Source: Rhodothermales bacterium (lineage in GTDB: Bacteria > Bacteroidota > Rhodothermia > Rhodothermales > Bin80). Taken from it: a DNA stretch of 64,000 bases. The notes below the pieces were generated by a model that did not search any database, was not told where the DNA came from, and saw only the letters and a list, made by a program, of their open reading frames with translations. The DNA lies in contig JANQES010000030.1 of NCBI GenBank assembly GCA_028278205.1, forward strand, positions 1-64,000, read 5' to 3'. A program made the position numbers and the translations under genes. Below, piece by piece: positions 21,024-29,666 of this stretch (positions within the stretch are counted from its first letter, which is position 1; each line of letters opens with the position of its first letter).

Positions 21024-21397
21024 GTCTGTTTGTTTAACCGCAGAGGACGCCGAGTGGGCACCCTTTGCGCCCTCTGCGAACTCTGCGGTTCAAAAATCGG
21101 ATCTGAGAAGAAGCAACGCCGCCGCCGGCTTTGCCACCATACACGGCTACTGTGTGTGATATCGCCAAAATCCTGGTGTTTTCATAATATTTTATGATTG
21201 TAATAGTGCTGTAAAGAAATAGTGCTTGGGAGAAAACCTTACCTTGCACCTTATCGTGTCTTTACCGAAGTTTAGTGAAGGTCACATCAGTTCCGGGCCT
21301 GCAACCCCTCATCGCCGGAAATCGACATGCGGGAAGGTATCCCACCCCTTTCCGTGCAGCTTTTTTCAGCACAGCCTGTTCAAAACGCCCACACGCC
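21024..21397. other. Intergenic leader before susC-like gene
   Basis: This 374-base gap holds an inverted repeat, AACCGCAGAG at 21036-21045 with CTCTGCGGTT at 21081-21090, which probably ends the FG-GAP transcript. An AT-richer stretch follows (around 21170-21230, including ATAATATTTTATGATTG), where the SusC promoter is most likely. I could not find a convincing TTTG/TAnnTTTG Bacteroidota promoter or a regulator site. Confidence 0.5.
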
Positions 21398-24300
21398 ATG
21401 CACAACGCTACGAGTACGCCTTTTTTCTACAGAAAGGCCAGCGCGCTTCTGGCTGCGCTATTCATACTGTTTGGACTTGCGGCATCGCCGGCCCTCGCCC
21501 AGCACGAGGTGACAGGCGAGGTCACAGACGCAGAAGACGGAGAGAGCCTACCGGGCGTCAACATCGTCGTCAAGGGAACGACGATTGGGACGGCCACACG
21601 CTCGAACGGGACGTTCACCTTAAGAGCCCCCTCGCCCCAGGACACCCTGGTGCTCTCGTTCATCGGGTATGAGCAGTTGGAAGTGCCCATCGATGGCCGC
21701 TCGGAAATCGACATTCCGCTTCAACTGGCCATCACCACGCTGCAGGAGGTCGTCGTCAGCGTTCCCTACGGCACCCAGACCGTCGCGACGATCACGGGCT
21801 CGGTCAGCCAGGTCTCCGGCGAGACGCTCGACGCGCTGCCGGTGACCAACCTCACGCAGGCGCTTCAGGGCACGGTGCCGGGACTCGTCGGCGTCCAGAC
21901 CAGCGGCCGGCCCGGCTCTGACGATGCGACGCTGCTGATCCGGGGATCCTCCACGCTCAACAGTAATGCGCCCCTGATCGTGATCGACGGCGTGCCGGGA
22001 CGCCAGGGGGGCCTCGCGCGGTTGAGCCCGGCGGATATCGCAGACATCTCCGTGTTGAAAGATGCGTCGGCGGCCATTTACGGATCCCGGGCGGCCAACG
22101 GCGTCATCCTCGTGCGCACCAAACGAGGACGGCCCGGCGAAACGCGGGTGAACTTCAACATCGAGCGTAACTTCGCCCAGCCGACCATCACGCCCGAGAT
22201 GGCCGACGCGCCGACCTACATGCAGATGCTCAACGAGGTCGACCTCTATCGCGGCAACCCGGCGCGGTTCTCGCAGGAACAGATCGACGCGACCCGGAAT
22301 CCGGATGGTTGGGAAAGCCACAACACCAACTGGTACGACGAAGGCCTCGAGAATTTCTCCCGCGAGATCGTGGCGAACGCCTCCGTCACCGGCGGCGGCG
22401 AGACGACGCGCTACCGGATCTCGGTCGATGGCGTGACCGAAGAGGGCATTCTCGTCAACAGCGGCACCGGGTATGACCAGGTCGGCTTCCGTAGCAACAT
22501 CGACACGGACGTCACCGATCATTTCAGTGTGGCTCTGAACCTACACGGGCGGCTGGAGAACCGAGACCTTCCGTCCTGGACGCGCGGCCTCAATGCAGCC
22601 TGGGAGTTGCTCCAGCGAGGCAAACCGACCGAGCCCGCGTTCTGGCCCGACGGCTCGCCGGGGCCGGCGCAGGAGAACGGGGTCAACCCGGTCGTCGCTA
22701 ACCAGACGGGCTTCGACAACCGCAAGACCTACTACTTCCAGAGCAACCTGTCGCTGGAACTCGACGTCCCCGGCGTCGAAGGATGGAGTGTTGAGGGCAC
22801 CGTGGCCTACGACCGCGTCTTCGAAAACCGCAAGCGGTGGCAGGAGCCGTGGACGCTCTACATCTGGGACGGCACCCGCGACGGCAGCAACACACCCGTC
22901 TTGACGCCGACGAGCGTCGGGGTGCCCGAACCGCGCCTGACGCAGGAAGAAATGGACGAAACCGACATCCTGCTGCGTGCCACGACCCGGTACGAGACCA
23001 CCTTCAACTACGACCACAACGCCAGCCTGCTGCTGGGCACCGAATATCAGTGGTCGGAATTTGACAGCTTGCGCGCGTTCCGCCGCTTCTTCCCCAGCGA
23101 TGCCATCACCGAACTCTTTGCCGGCGGCACCGAGCAGCAAGACATCTTCGGGACAGGTAGACACGCGGCACGCCTGAACTTCTTTGGCCGTCTGAATTAC
23201 AACTACCGGCAAAAGTACCTCTTCGAGTTCGTGGCGCGCTACGACGGTTCCTACATCTTCCCCGAAGGCGACCGCTTCGGGTTCTTCCCGTCGGTCTCGC
23301 TCGGATGGCGGCTGGCGCAGGAGGATTGGTTCAACAATATGACGGGCGATTTCTTTGATCGGCTCAAGCTCCGCATGTCGTACGGGCAGACGGGCAACGA
23401 CCAGATCGAGCCCTACCAGTTCCTCCCCACGTTCGGCTTTAACGGACAGTTTGCCTACGGCGATGGGCTCGGCACCCGGATCGCCCCGACGCGGGTGCCC
23501 AACGAAAGCATCACCTGGGAGATCGCCACGCAGTTTGACGTCGGCATCCAGGGCGGCATCCTGGGCGAACGCCTGGCCTTCGACCTCACCTACTTCCGGC
23601 ACCTGCGCGAAGACATCCTCTGGTTCCGAAATGAGGCCGTGCCGCAGACGGCAGGCTTCACGCTGCCGCGCGAGAACATCGCCGAAGTCAAGAGCCGGGG
23701 CTTCGAAGCCGAGGTGACGTACTCGCAACAGATCGGCGCCAACTCGTTCTTCAGAGCCGGGGCCAACATCACCCTGGCCGAAGACGAGATCAAGTTCTTT
23801 GCCGAACCCGACGGCGTGCTGCCGCATCAGCAGAACACGGGCCGGCCTATGAACACCAACCTCTATTACCAGGCCGACGGCATCTGGAATACGCAGGAAG
23901 AGATCGACAGCGCGCCGAGTTGGCCGGGGGCCCGGCCCGGAGACGTCCGGTTTACGGACATCAACGGCGACGGCATCATCAACGGCGATGACCGCGTCCG
24001 CATCGAGGAGAACGGCATACCTGACGTAATCGGGTCCTTCTTTGTCGGCGGGTCCTTCGGCCAGTTCGATGTCAACTTCCTGTTCCAGGGCGCGACGCAG
24101 GTGCGGCATTACGTCTTCACCGGCTCGGTCGGCGAGTTCGGCAATTACTTCCAGGAGTGGGCCGAGAATCGCTGGACGCCTGACAACCCGAATGCGTCGG
24201 GCGTGCGTGCCTGGAACCGCGTGGAGCCCTACTGGGCCGGCAACCAGAGCACCTTCTTCCTGGAGGATGCCAAGTATCTCCGCCTCAAGAGCGCACGCAT

Positions 24301-24490
24301 CGGGTATACACTGCCGAACAGCACATTGAACCGCATCGGCGGGTTGCGGCAGGTGCAGGTGTATCTGAGCGGGCGTAACCTGCTCACGTTTACCCCGCTC
24401 AAGATCATGGATCCGGAAATCCGCAACGGCGGGGCGCACTCCTACCCGCTGGAGCGCGCCTTTACGGTCGGGATCCAGATGGGCTTCTAA
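21398..24490 (+). CDS. SusC/RagA family TonB-linked outer-membrane protein
   Basis: A 1030-residue TonB-dependent importer that carries ligands captured by its SusD partner across the outer membrane. The start MHNATSTPFFYRKAS leads into a signal peptide ending ASPALAQ. A carboxypeptidase-regulatory-like domain follows (VTGEVTDAEDGESLPGVNIV), then the plug with IVIDGVPG and AAIYGSRAANGVILVRTKRG. A long barrel ends in an aromatic residue (VGIQMGF). The frame is open from 21275, but ATG 21398 gives the proper signal peptide. It lies directly upstream of a SusD gene. No TonB box or anti-sigma STN domain is evident. No glycoside hydrolases are in the window, so the substrate (glycan or peptide) is unknown. 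Confidence 0.95.
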   Translation: MHNATSTPFFYRKASALLAALFILFGLAASPALAQHEVTGEVTDAEDGESLPGVNIVVKGTTIGTATRSNGTFTLRAPSPQDTLVLSFIGYEQLEVPIDGRSEIDIPLQLAITTLQEVVVSVPYGTQTVATITGSVSQVSGETLDALPVTNLTQALQGTVPGLVGVQTSGRPGSDDATLLIRGSSTLNSNAPLIVIDGVPGRQGGLARLSPADIADISVLKDASAAIYGSRAANGVILVRTKRGRPGETRVNFNIERNFAQPTITPEMADAPTYMQMLNEVDLYRGNPARFSQEQIDATRNPDGWESHNTNWYDEGLENFSREIVANASVTGGGETTRYRISVDGVTEEGILVNSGTGYDQVGFRSNIDTDVTDHFSVALNLHGRLENRDLPSWTRGLNAAWELLQRGKPTEPAFWPDGSPGPAQENGVNPVVANQTGFDNRKTYYFQSNLSLELDVPGVEGWSVEGTVAYDRVFENRKRWQEPWTLYIWDGTRDGSNTPVLTPTSVGVPEPRLTQEEMDETDILLRATTRYETTFNYDHNASLLLGTEYQWSEFDSLRAFRRFFPSDAITELFAGGTEQQDIFGTGRHAARLNFFGRLNYNYRQKYLFEFVARYDGSYIFPEGDRFGFFPSVSLGWRLAQEDWFNNMTGDFFDRLKLRMSYGQTGNDQIEPYQFLPTFGFNGQFAYGDGLGTRIAPTRVPNESITWEIATQFDVGIQGGILGERLAFDLTYFRHLREDILWFRNEAVPQTAGFTLPRENIAEVKSRGFEAEVTYSQQIGANSFFRAGANITLAEDEIKFFAEPDGVLPHQQNTGRPMNTNLYYQADGIWNTQEEIDSAPSWPGARPGDVRFTDINGDGIINGDDRVRIEENGIPDVIGSFFVGGSFGQFDVNFLFQGATQVRHYVFTGSVGEFGNYFQEWAENRWTPDNPNASGVRAWNRVEPYWAGNQSTFFLEDAKYLRLKSARIGYTLPNSTLNRIGGLRQVQVYLSGRNLLTFTPLKIMDPEIRNGGAHSYPLERAFTVGIQMGF

Positions 24491-24543
24491 TCGAAAGGGC
24501 GAGCGGGTGACACGAGCGCGCAGCGCGACTGACGCTAGTAAAG

Positions 24544-24572
24544 GGGGAAAAACAATTTCTCCCTTTCCCCCG
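24544..24572. repeat. GGGGGAAA/TTTCCCCC hairpin between susC and susD
   Basis: GGGGGAAA at 24544-24551 pairs with TTTCCCCC at 24565-24572 across a 13-base loop. It sits in the 180-base gap between the SusC and SusD genes and could tune transcript levels, or be a repeat relic. Confidence 0.55.
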
Positions 24573-24670
24573 CTCTCCCTCTCACCCACACACCCCCTCT
24601 TTCCGCACATGGGCAGATCGACCCGTAAAGCAATCTGAATAGGCCCTCAGGGCCAGAACAACACACTCCG

Positions 24671-26479
24671 ATGAAAACTTCAACGTACATCTTCGCCACG
24701 ATCCTCGGCTGCTCGCTGCTCTTTGCAGGCTGCGACAACGCCCTGGATCTCGATCCGCGGGATGAACTCAGCGGCGACGCCGTCTGGCAAGACCCGGCCC
24801 TCGCACAGGCCTACCTCAACGAGGTCTATAACTCCACCGGCCTGGGCTATGGCGACCCGATGCCGACCCCCGGAGTAACCGACGAAGCCGTCAATACCCA
24901 CGGCCATGACGGCACGGTCATCGTTACCTCGACCTTGACCCCGGATGACCGCGGCATCTGGGATTCGCCGGGATGGCGACCGACCTCCGAGGCCCCCTAC
25001 GCGCCGTACGCCTGGCGGATCGTGTATACCAGAGTCCGAGACCTCAACATTTTCCTTCAGAATGTGGAAGGCAACGACGCAATGCCCGCCGCCCAGCGAG
25101 AGGTTCTGCTGGGAGAAGCCTACTTCTTGAGGGCCTTCTTCTATCACAATCTCATGAAGCTCTACGGCGGCGTGCCCCTCATCGACACGCCCTTCGAGTT
25201 GGGCGACGACCTTGCGCAATACCAGGTGCCGCGCGGCTCGTTCGAGGAGACCGTCAATTTCATCGTTGGCGATCTCGATAACGCTGCCAGCCGGTTGGCG
25301 CTCGACGCGCGGCGCCCGGGGGCGGCCACGCGCGGCGCGGCGCTGGCGCTGAAGTCCCGCGTCTTGCTCTATGCCGCGAGCGACCTCTACAACCGCAACC
25401 CGTCGGGCATGGCCGAGACCGGCTATACCAGCGGCGATCAGCAGTCGCGTTTGCGGGCGGCCAAGAATGCCGCCCAGGCCGTCATCGACCTCGGCGTCTA
25501 TAGCCTGGAACCGGCTGCCGACGCCCTGGCCTATCACGACCTCATCGTCTGGGGCGGCGGATCGGGCTTGATCTGGGCTCGCTTTTTTAACGGAGACGGT
25601 CCTCAGCTCACATGCTGCGGCCCCCAGCATAACCACTCGCAGTTCGTCAGCCCCAACGGCTACAACTCCTGGTCGGGCGACACGCCAGCGCAGAATCACG
25701 TCGATGCCTATGAGATGTCGGACGGCTCGGAGTTTAGCTGGGACAACCCGGAGCACGCCGCCAATCCGTATAAGAACCGCGATCCGCGCTTCGACGCCAA
25801 CGTGCTGTATAATGGGAAGATCTGGAGGCCGCGGCCCTCAGGCGTCAATACGCTCGATCCGAGGGGCATTATTCAGACCGGCTGGTATGAAGTGCCCGGC
25901 GAGCCCGATTTGCGTCCGGGGCTCGACACACGCGAAGGTCCCATTCAGAACTGGAACGGCACCCGAACCGGCTACAACCTGGCCAAGTTTGTCGACCGGA
26001 ATATCAACCCGGATACCGAGCAGGCCTTCAACCCGTGGATTCAAATCCGTTATGCCGAGATCCTGCTCAACTACGCCGAAGTGTCCGAGGCCCTCGGAGA
26101 AACAAGCGATGCGCTCTGGGCGCTCAATCAAGTCCGTTCGCGCGTAGGCATGCCCGACGTCACCGGCCCCGACACCCGAACCGTTATGCAACGCATCCAA
26201 AGGGAGCGTCAGATTGAGCTTGCCTTCGAGGGCCATCGCTACTTCGACGTGCGCCGCACGATGACGGCTCCGGAAGCCTACACCGACGGCCTGGGCATGC
26301 GCGTTGTTGGTCGTCTCGATCCCAACGGCGAGTTGCTCGTCGACAACACGTATCGCTACGAGTATGAGATCATCACCGTGCAGCAGCGCGGCTGGGACGA
26401 CAAGAACTACTTCCTCCCGATTGCCCGCGACGAGATGAACAGAAACCCCAATCTGGTGCAGAATCCGGGGTATAACTAG
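24671..26479 (+). CDS. RagB/SusD family surface lipoprotein
   Basis: A 602-residue surface lipoprotein; SusD proteins cap the SusC barrel and bind the ligand. The signal peptide MKTSTYIFATILGCSLL ends at the lipobox LFAGC. Typical SusD features follow: LDLDPRDELSGDAVWQDPAL near the N-terminus, AYFLRAFFYHNLMKLYGGVPL at about 155-175, and near the C-terminus EILLNYAEVSEALG, LNQVRSRVGMP and RERQIELAFEGHRYFDVRRT. The tail NYFLPIARDEMNRNPNLVQNPGYN has the common SusD ending. It lies 180 bases downstream of susC and is followed by a strong terminator, so the pair is probably one transcript. Confidence 0.95.
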   Translation: MKTSTYIFATILGCSLLFAGCDNALDLDPRDELSGDAVWQDPALAQAYLNEVYNSTGLGYGDPMPTPGVTDEAVNTHGHDGTVIVTSTLTPDDRGIWDSPGWRPTSEAPYAPYAWRIVYTRVRDLNIFLQNVEGNDAMPAAQREVLLGEAYFLRAFFYHNLMKLYGGVPLIDTPFELGDDLAQYQVPRGSFEETVNFIVGDLDNAASRLALDARRPGAATRGAALALKSRVLLYAASDLYNRNPSGMAETGYTSGDQQSRLRAAKNAAQAVIDLGVYSLEPAADALAYHDLIVWGGGSGLIWARFFNGDGPQLTCCGPQHNHSQFVSPNGYNSWSGDTPAQNHVDAYEMSDGSEFSWDNPEHAANPYKNRDPRFDANVLYNGKIWRPRPSGVNTLDPRGIIQTGWYEVPGEPDLRPGLDTREGPIQNWNGTRTGYNLAKFVDRNINPDTEQAFNPWIQIRYAEILLNYAEVSEALGETSDALWALNQVRSRVGMPDVTGPDTRTVMQRIQRERQIELAFEGHRYFDVRRTMTAPEAYTDGLGMRVVGRLDPNGELLVDNTYRYEYEIITVQQRGWDDKNYFLPIARDEMNRNPNLVQNPGYN

Positions 26480-26531
26480 ATAGTGCGTGAAACGTGACAC
26501 GAGCCGAAGGCGACTGACGAAGTAAACGTGA

Positions 26532-26571
26532 GGGTGCTTGCACAACCGTCGTGCAAGCACCCTTTCGTTTT
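26532..26571 (+). terminator. Rho-independent terminator after susD-like gene
   Basis: GGGTGCTTGCAC at 26532-26543 pairs perfectly with GTGCAAGCACCC at 26551-26562 (12-bp stem, 7-base loop), followed by TTTCGTTTT. It lies 52 bases after the SusD stop. Confidence 0.9.
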
Positions 26572-26645
26572 ACGCCCTCGTGGATCTCCCTGTATCTATA
26601 GCCGTACCCATAGAGGGATCTATCTCTCATCTTAACCCCGATCCC

Positions 26646-27068
26646 ATGCGTACGGTGCGCGTTCTTGGGGGACTCCTGCTGGCGAACCTCCTCGTTTTTT
26701 TCCTGCACGCCTGTTCAGCAGGCCCCTGGCTCAAGGTTCGTCAGGTGCCCGAGGATGGCTATGAGCAGACGCTCCACTACCAGTTTCAGGCCCAGATCCA
26801 CGGCGACTCGCTGGGCAACTGCAAAAAGATGGTGGTGCGCGTCAAATCGTTTAGCAAGGTCTTCGCGAACGACGAAATCCCCGCGCGCCTCCAACTCTTC
26901 GACGACGATTGCATAAGCCCGATCCGGTTCGAACGCGTGCAGTACATCTCCAATGAAACGGGCGAGCACGTGCGGCTCTCCGGGACTGCCGTCATCCATT
27001 TTTTGAGCGATTACATCCGCCTCGAAGACGAACTCCTCGGATGGCTCTGGCGTCAGGGGGTGATCTAG
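26646..27068 (+). CDS. Hypothetical small lipoprotein
   Basis: A 140-residue protein starting MRTVRVLGGLLLANLLVFF, with a probable lipobox HAC at residue 23, so it is likely a lipoprotein. The mature part is a small mixed domain (YEQTLHYQFQAQIHGDSLG, then RLSGTAVIHFLSDYIRLEDE) with two cysteines (NCKKM, DDDCIS) that might form a disulfide. I do not recognise the family. ATG 26646 is chosen over the open frame's earlier start at 26538 because the latter runs through the susD terminator. It stands alone after the terminator with its own expression. Confidence 0.65.
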   Translation: MRTVRVLGGLLLANLLVFFLHACSAGPWLKVRQVPEDGYEQTLHYQFQAQIHGDSLGNCKKMVVRVKSFSKVFANDEIPARLQLFDDDCISPIRFERVQYISNETGEHVRLSGTAVIHFLSDYIRLEDELLGWLWRQGVI

Positions 27069-27184
27069 CAGATTGCGAGGAAAAGCAAAGGCCGGCGCGG
27101 CCTCCCGGCCCCTTGAGAAACACGCAAAAGTTTCCGATATACAGAGCATAGCCTGGCCTGCGTTACCAGACTTTTGTGACGCTC

Positions 27185-27412
27185 ATGACCTCTCAGAACC
27201 AAGATCGGCACGCAGAAAAGCTCGCCCTCATCGACCGCGTCAGAGCCCTGACCGACGAAGCCGACCGCCTCCCCCGGTCTCCGGCTAGCTTTGCCCGGTG
27301 GGAAGAAATCGATAGCGAACTCCTCGAACTATTCCGCAAGATCGCCGCGTTGTCGTCAGGGTCTCGGCCCTATTGGTTCGACGAACCGGACGATCCGCCG
27401 GAGGACCCGTGA
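27185..27412 (+). CDS. Hypothetical small acidic helical protein
   Basis: A 75-residue protein that starts MTSQNQDRHAEKLALIDRVR and is predicted to be mostly alpha-helical, ending in a proline/aspartate-rich tail (PYWFDEPDDPPEDP). GTG 27176 is an in-frame alternative. I do not recognise it. It is followed by a 10-bp stem hairpin, which supports it being a real transcription unit. Confidence 0.5.
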   Translation: MTSQNQDRHAEKLALIDRVRALTDEADRLPRSPASFARWEEIDSELLELFRKIAALSSGSRPYWFDEPDDPPEDP

Positions 27413-27418
27413 TACAGC

Positions 27419-27451
27419 GAGAGGCAGGACGCTCTAAGCACCCTGCCTCTC
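27419..27451. terminator. Hairpin between convergent small genes
   Basis: GAGAGGCAGG at 27419-27428 pairs with CCTGCCTCTC at 27442-27451. It lies between the convergent ends of a plus-strand and a minus-strand gene, so it may terminate both. There is no clear T tract. A second small hairpin, CCTGC/GCAGG, follows at about 27457-27470. Confidence 0.6.
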
Positions 27452-27497
27452 TATCGCCTGCTTACGCAGGTGGAGACGTGCATCAGCACGAGGTACG

Positions 27498-27947
27498 TTA
27501 GCCGACGCACATCACGTAGAAGTTGGCGTTGACTTCGATGGGGCTGTCTTCGAAGCCCTGCGCGCGCAGCTTGAAGGCCGGGCGCTGCAAGACGGTGGTG
27601 TTGCCCGCGTCGGTGGCGCAGTAGTAGACGCGGCGAGCGTTGTCGTCTTCGGCGTGAAGCAGCGTAGCCGCGATGCTGTTGGCGCCGTCGATGCTCACCT
27701 CCAGAATGGCATCGATACCCGGCTTCGTATAGAGCGCCATCACCGGCTCGTCGTTGGCGTCTTTAACCGTCAGCCACTCGTAGGGCCTGGCGTCTGCCGG
27801 ATTCAAGCCGTAGATGTTGCCGTCGGGGGCGTGCCAGTAGATGGTGCCACTGGGATGCCGGCGGAGGTAGAACATCTGGATGCCCGGGTTGGGCGCCTGG
27901 ATGGGCGCACTCACCTTGGCGGTGGACGCTTCAGTCGTGGTCGTCAT
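27498..27947 (-). CDS. Hypothetical cytosolic protein, 149 aa
   Basis: It starts MTTTTEASTAKVSAPIQAPN at ATG 27947, behind GAGGATAACACC, and has no signal peptide or membrane helix. The body looks like a beta-rich domain (MFYLRRHPSGTIYWHAPDGN, then GIDAILEVSIDGANSIAATL). I do not recognise it. The open frame extends to 28049, but that part translates a low-complexity repeat. The repeat upstream and the terminator of the next gene suggest it is transcribed on its own. Confidence 0.6.
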   Translation of the reverse strand: MTTTTEASTAKVSAPIQAPNPGIQMFYLRRHPSGTIYWHAPDGNIYGLNPADARPYEWLTVKDANDEPVMALYTKPGIDAILEVSIDGANSIAATLLHAEDDNARRVYYCATDAGNTTVLQRPAFKLRAQGFEDSPIEVNANFYVMCVG

Positions 27948-27997
27948 GGTGTTATCCTCGTTGTCCTGGTGATTGTAAATGGGTGATGGGCCGGGCG

Positions 27998-28114
27998 GTA
28001 AATGGGCAAATGAGCAAATGGGCAAATCGGCAAAGGGGCAAAAGGGCAAATATCAAGTAAGCCACTATTTTCACTCTGCCTTTTGCATTTTGCCTTTTGC
28101 AATTTGCCATTTAC
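27998..28114. repeat. GGCAAA-rich low-complexity inverted repeat
   Basis: The left half repeats GGGCAAAT/GGCAAAA seven or so times (27998-28050). The right half (28077-28114) carries the complement (TGCCTTTTGC, TTTGCCATTTAC). Together they can fold into a long imperfect hairpin just upstream of the 149-aa gene. Confidence 0.75.
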
Positions 28115-28198
28115 AAAAAGCCATCCCGGCAACCACTCATACATGGCGACAAACACGGGCAAAACACCCAGGCACTCCGGCGGCTTCAATTTTCTTTC

Positions 28199-28232
28199 AC
28201 AAAAAAAACCTCAGGGCTAAGGAGCCCCGAGG
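28199..28232 (-). terminator. Rho-independent terminator (minus strand)
   Basis: Read on the minus strand, CCTCGGGGCT and AGCCCTGAGG (28209-28232) form a 10-bp stem with one mismatch and a 4-base loop, followed directly by a run of eight T. It lies 36 bases beyond the stop of the 85-aa gene. Confidence 0.9.
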
Positions 28233-28268
28233 ATCTTCGATGCAAGCAAAGCGGTGTAGGGTGCGGGT

Positions 28269-28526
28269 TCAGGCAGCCTGCGAAAGCACCTGTTCCAGCG
28301 AATAAGTCTTGATGCGAAAGACGATCCGCTTGCCTTCCTTCTTAATATCGAGCAGCGGGCGCTCCAGCGTGTTGGGCATCAGGCAGTCCCAGGCGATGTC
28401 TACGGCGGCGTCGAGCAAGGCCATCGGTTCGAGATCTTTATCTTTAGTAAAGACACCGCGTTCCCAGGCGATGCCCCCTCCGGCAACCTTGCGGAGGTTC
28501 TTGGTCATATGTTCGTGGGCAGTCAT
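28269..28526 (-). CDS. Hypothetical 85-aa protein
   Basis: It starts MTAHEHMTKNLRKVAGGGIA; ATG 28508 (MTKNLRK) is an alternative start. It is soluble and mixed in structure, with a basic middle (LLDIKKEGKRIVFRIKTYSL) and no recognisable family. A perfect-looking terminator follows, and the next minus-strand gene is 30 bases upstream, so the two may be co-transcribed. Confidence 0.55.
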   Translation of the reverse strand: MTAHEHMTKNLRKVAGGGIAWERGVFTKDKDLEPMALLDAAVDIAWDCLMPNTLERPLLDIKKEGKRIVFRIKTYSLEQVLSQAA

Positions 28527-28556
28527 GGCTCATCAAAGGGATAAAGGTTTACCGGG

Positions 28557-28925
28557 TTAAATACTTCTATTGCTCAAACGCCCGGCGCGTTGTTCGCTTT
28601 TTTGTACGCTCATCAAGGTGTTGATGCGCTGGGTAACCTGACTGGCCTCCATAGCCTCGATGTCGCGTGCCATGCGCCCGCGTTCTTTGAGAGAGATGCC
28701 CCCGTCTGTTCTAAAGGTGAGCCCGAATTCGAAGATGCCGTGTCTGCGGAAGACGTGGCGAAGTTGGCCCATCGGATCGCGGTAAATCAGCAGCGTGCAA
28801 TCTGAATTTCTATTATGCTGCACCTCGATCAGTTCGTCGCTTTCGTAAGCGGTCAAAGATTCAACCGAGGAGCACGCGCACAGCAGGCACGGCAGCAGGA
28901 CGAGTAGAACAGTTAACGGTTTCAT
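28557..28925 (-). CDS. Hypothetical small lipoprotein, 122 aa
   Basis: It starts MKPLTVLLVLLPCLLCACSS, with a signal peptide and lipobox LLCAC, so it is probably a lipoprotein. The mature part (LTAYESDELIEVQHNRNSDC, then TLLIYRDPMGQLRHVFRRHG) is unrecognised, small and charged. It is probably co-transcribed with the 85-aa gene downstream. Confidence 0.65.
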   Translation of the reverse strand: MKPLTVLLVLLPCLLCACSSVESLTAYESDELIEVQHNRNSDCTLLIYRDPMGQLRHVFRRHGIFEFGLTFRTDGGISLKERGRMARDIEAMEASQVTQRINTLMSVQKSEQRAGRLSNRSI

Positions 28926-29206
28926 GACGGGAACAGGTTAGGCAGCGTCGTTCGTGCTTACACCAAAGAGCGTAGCGCATCAGGTTCGCCGGATAGTTAA
29001 AGGATCGTTCGAGATGAAGTAGATCAAGCTCTGTGCCAAGAGAGGCGAGGCACTAAAGATTGAATCCCTTCATAATTAGTACATCGATTCTTCACCGGAA
29101 TTCTTAACTTTACCGGGAAGAAATTATGGATTTAGGTTGCTCTCGCTGGAGATCGAAAAGCGCCGCGATTCGGAAAAGATGCGCGGGGCCTCCGGAAAAA
29201 TTTACC

Positions 29207-29419
29207 TCAAGCAGCGCGCAGGTGCGGCACGCGGTTGTAGTCGGCGGCGCGGCTGAGCAGCTTGCGGTACATAGCCAACGCACCGAGCGTGTCCTGGCTC
29301 TGGTTGAGCGCTTGCTGAAGGTTCGACTCCAACGAGAGATCCAATTCTCGGATCTGCTGAATACGATCGACGATGCTGTCGAGTTGGGCAGCGAGTTGGG
29401 TTTCGTTCAGGGCGTACAT
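29207..29419 (-). CDS. Hypothetical 70-aa helical protein
   Basis: From ATG 29419 the product starts MYALNETQLAAQLDSIVDRI and is predicted to be almost entirely helical, with heptad-like spacing (QQIRELDLSLESNLQQALNQ). ATG 29431 is in frame, but the GGAGG immediately after it, 5 bases before ATG 29419, is a textbook ribosome site that decides the start. I do not recognise it. The short coiled-coil-like form could suit an oligomerising or adaptor protein. Confidence 0.6.
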   Translation of the reverse strand: MYALNETQLAAQLDSIVDRIQQIRELDLSLESNLQQALNQSQDTLGALAMYRKLLSRAADYNRVPHLRAA

Positions 29420-29666
29420 GGCGACCTCCATAGATCTAAATTGGTGTTAAGTAATAGATCGCGATTTTTTGTTCGTCTCGAAATAGGTAGAATTCCCTTT
29501 TGAATTAGGTTTTATTCCCCACCCTGTATGGGGATTTCTCCTATAAACATCGTGCAAAGTACCTGAGAAAGAATGTGCCTCCCTCTACTTATTAATACGG
29601 GAAAAACTATCGATTCGGGTCATGGATGAGCAAAAAAAGTGATGATTTTGCGGTTTTTCCTCGGTT

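Noticed and set aside
27998..28114. Short ORFs starting in the GGCAAA repeat (for example the 28049 extension of the 149-aa gene)
   Set aside because: The translated part is repeat-derived and the ribosome site lies before ATG 27947.
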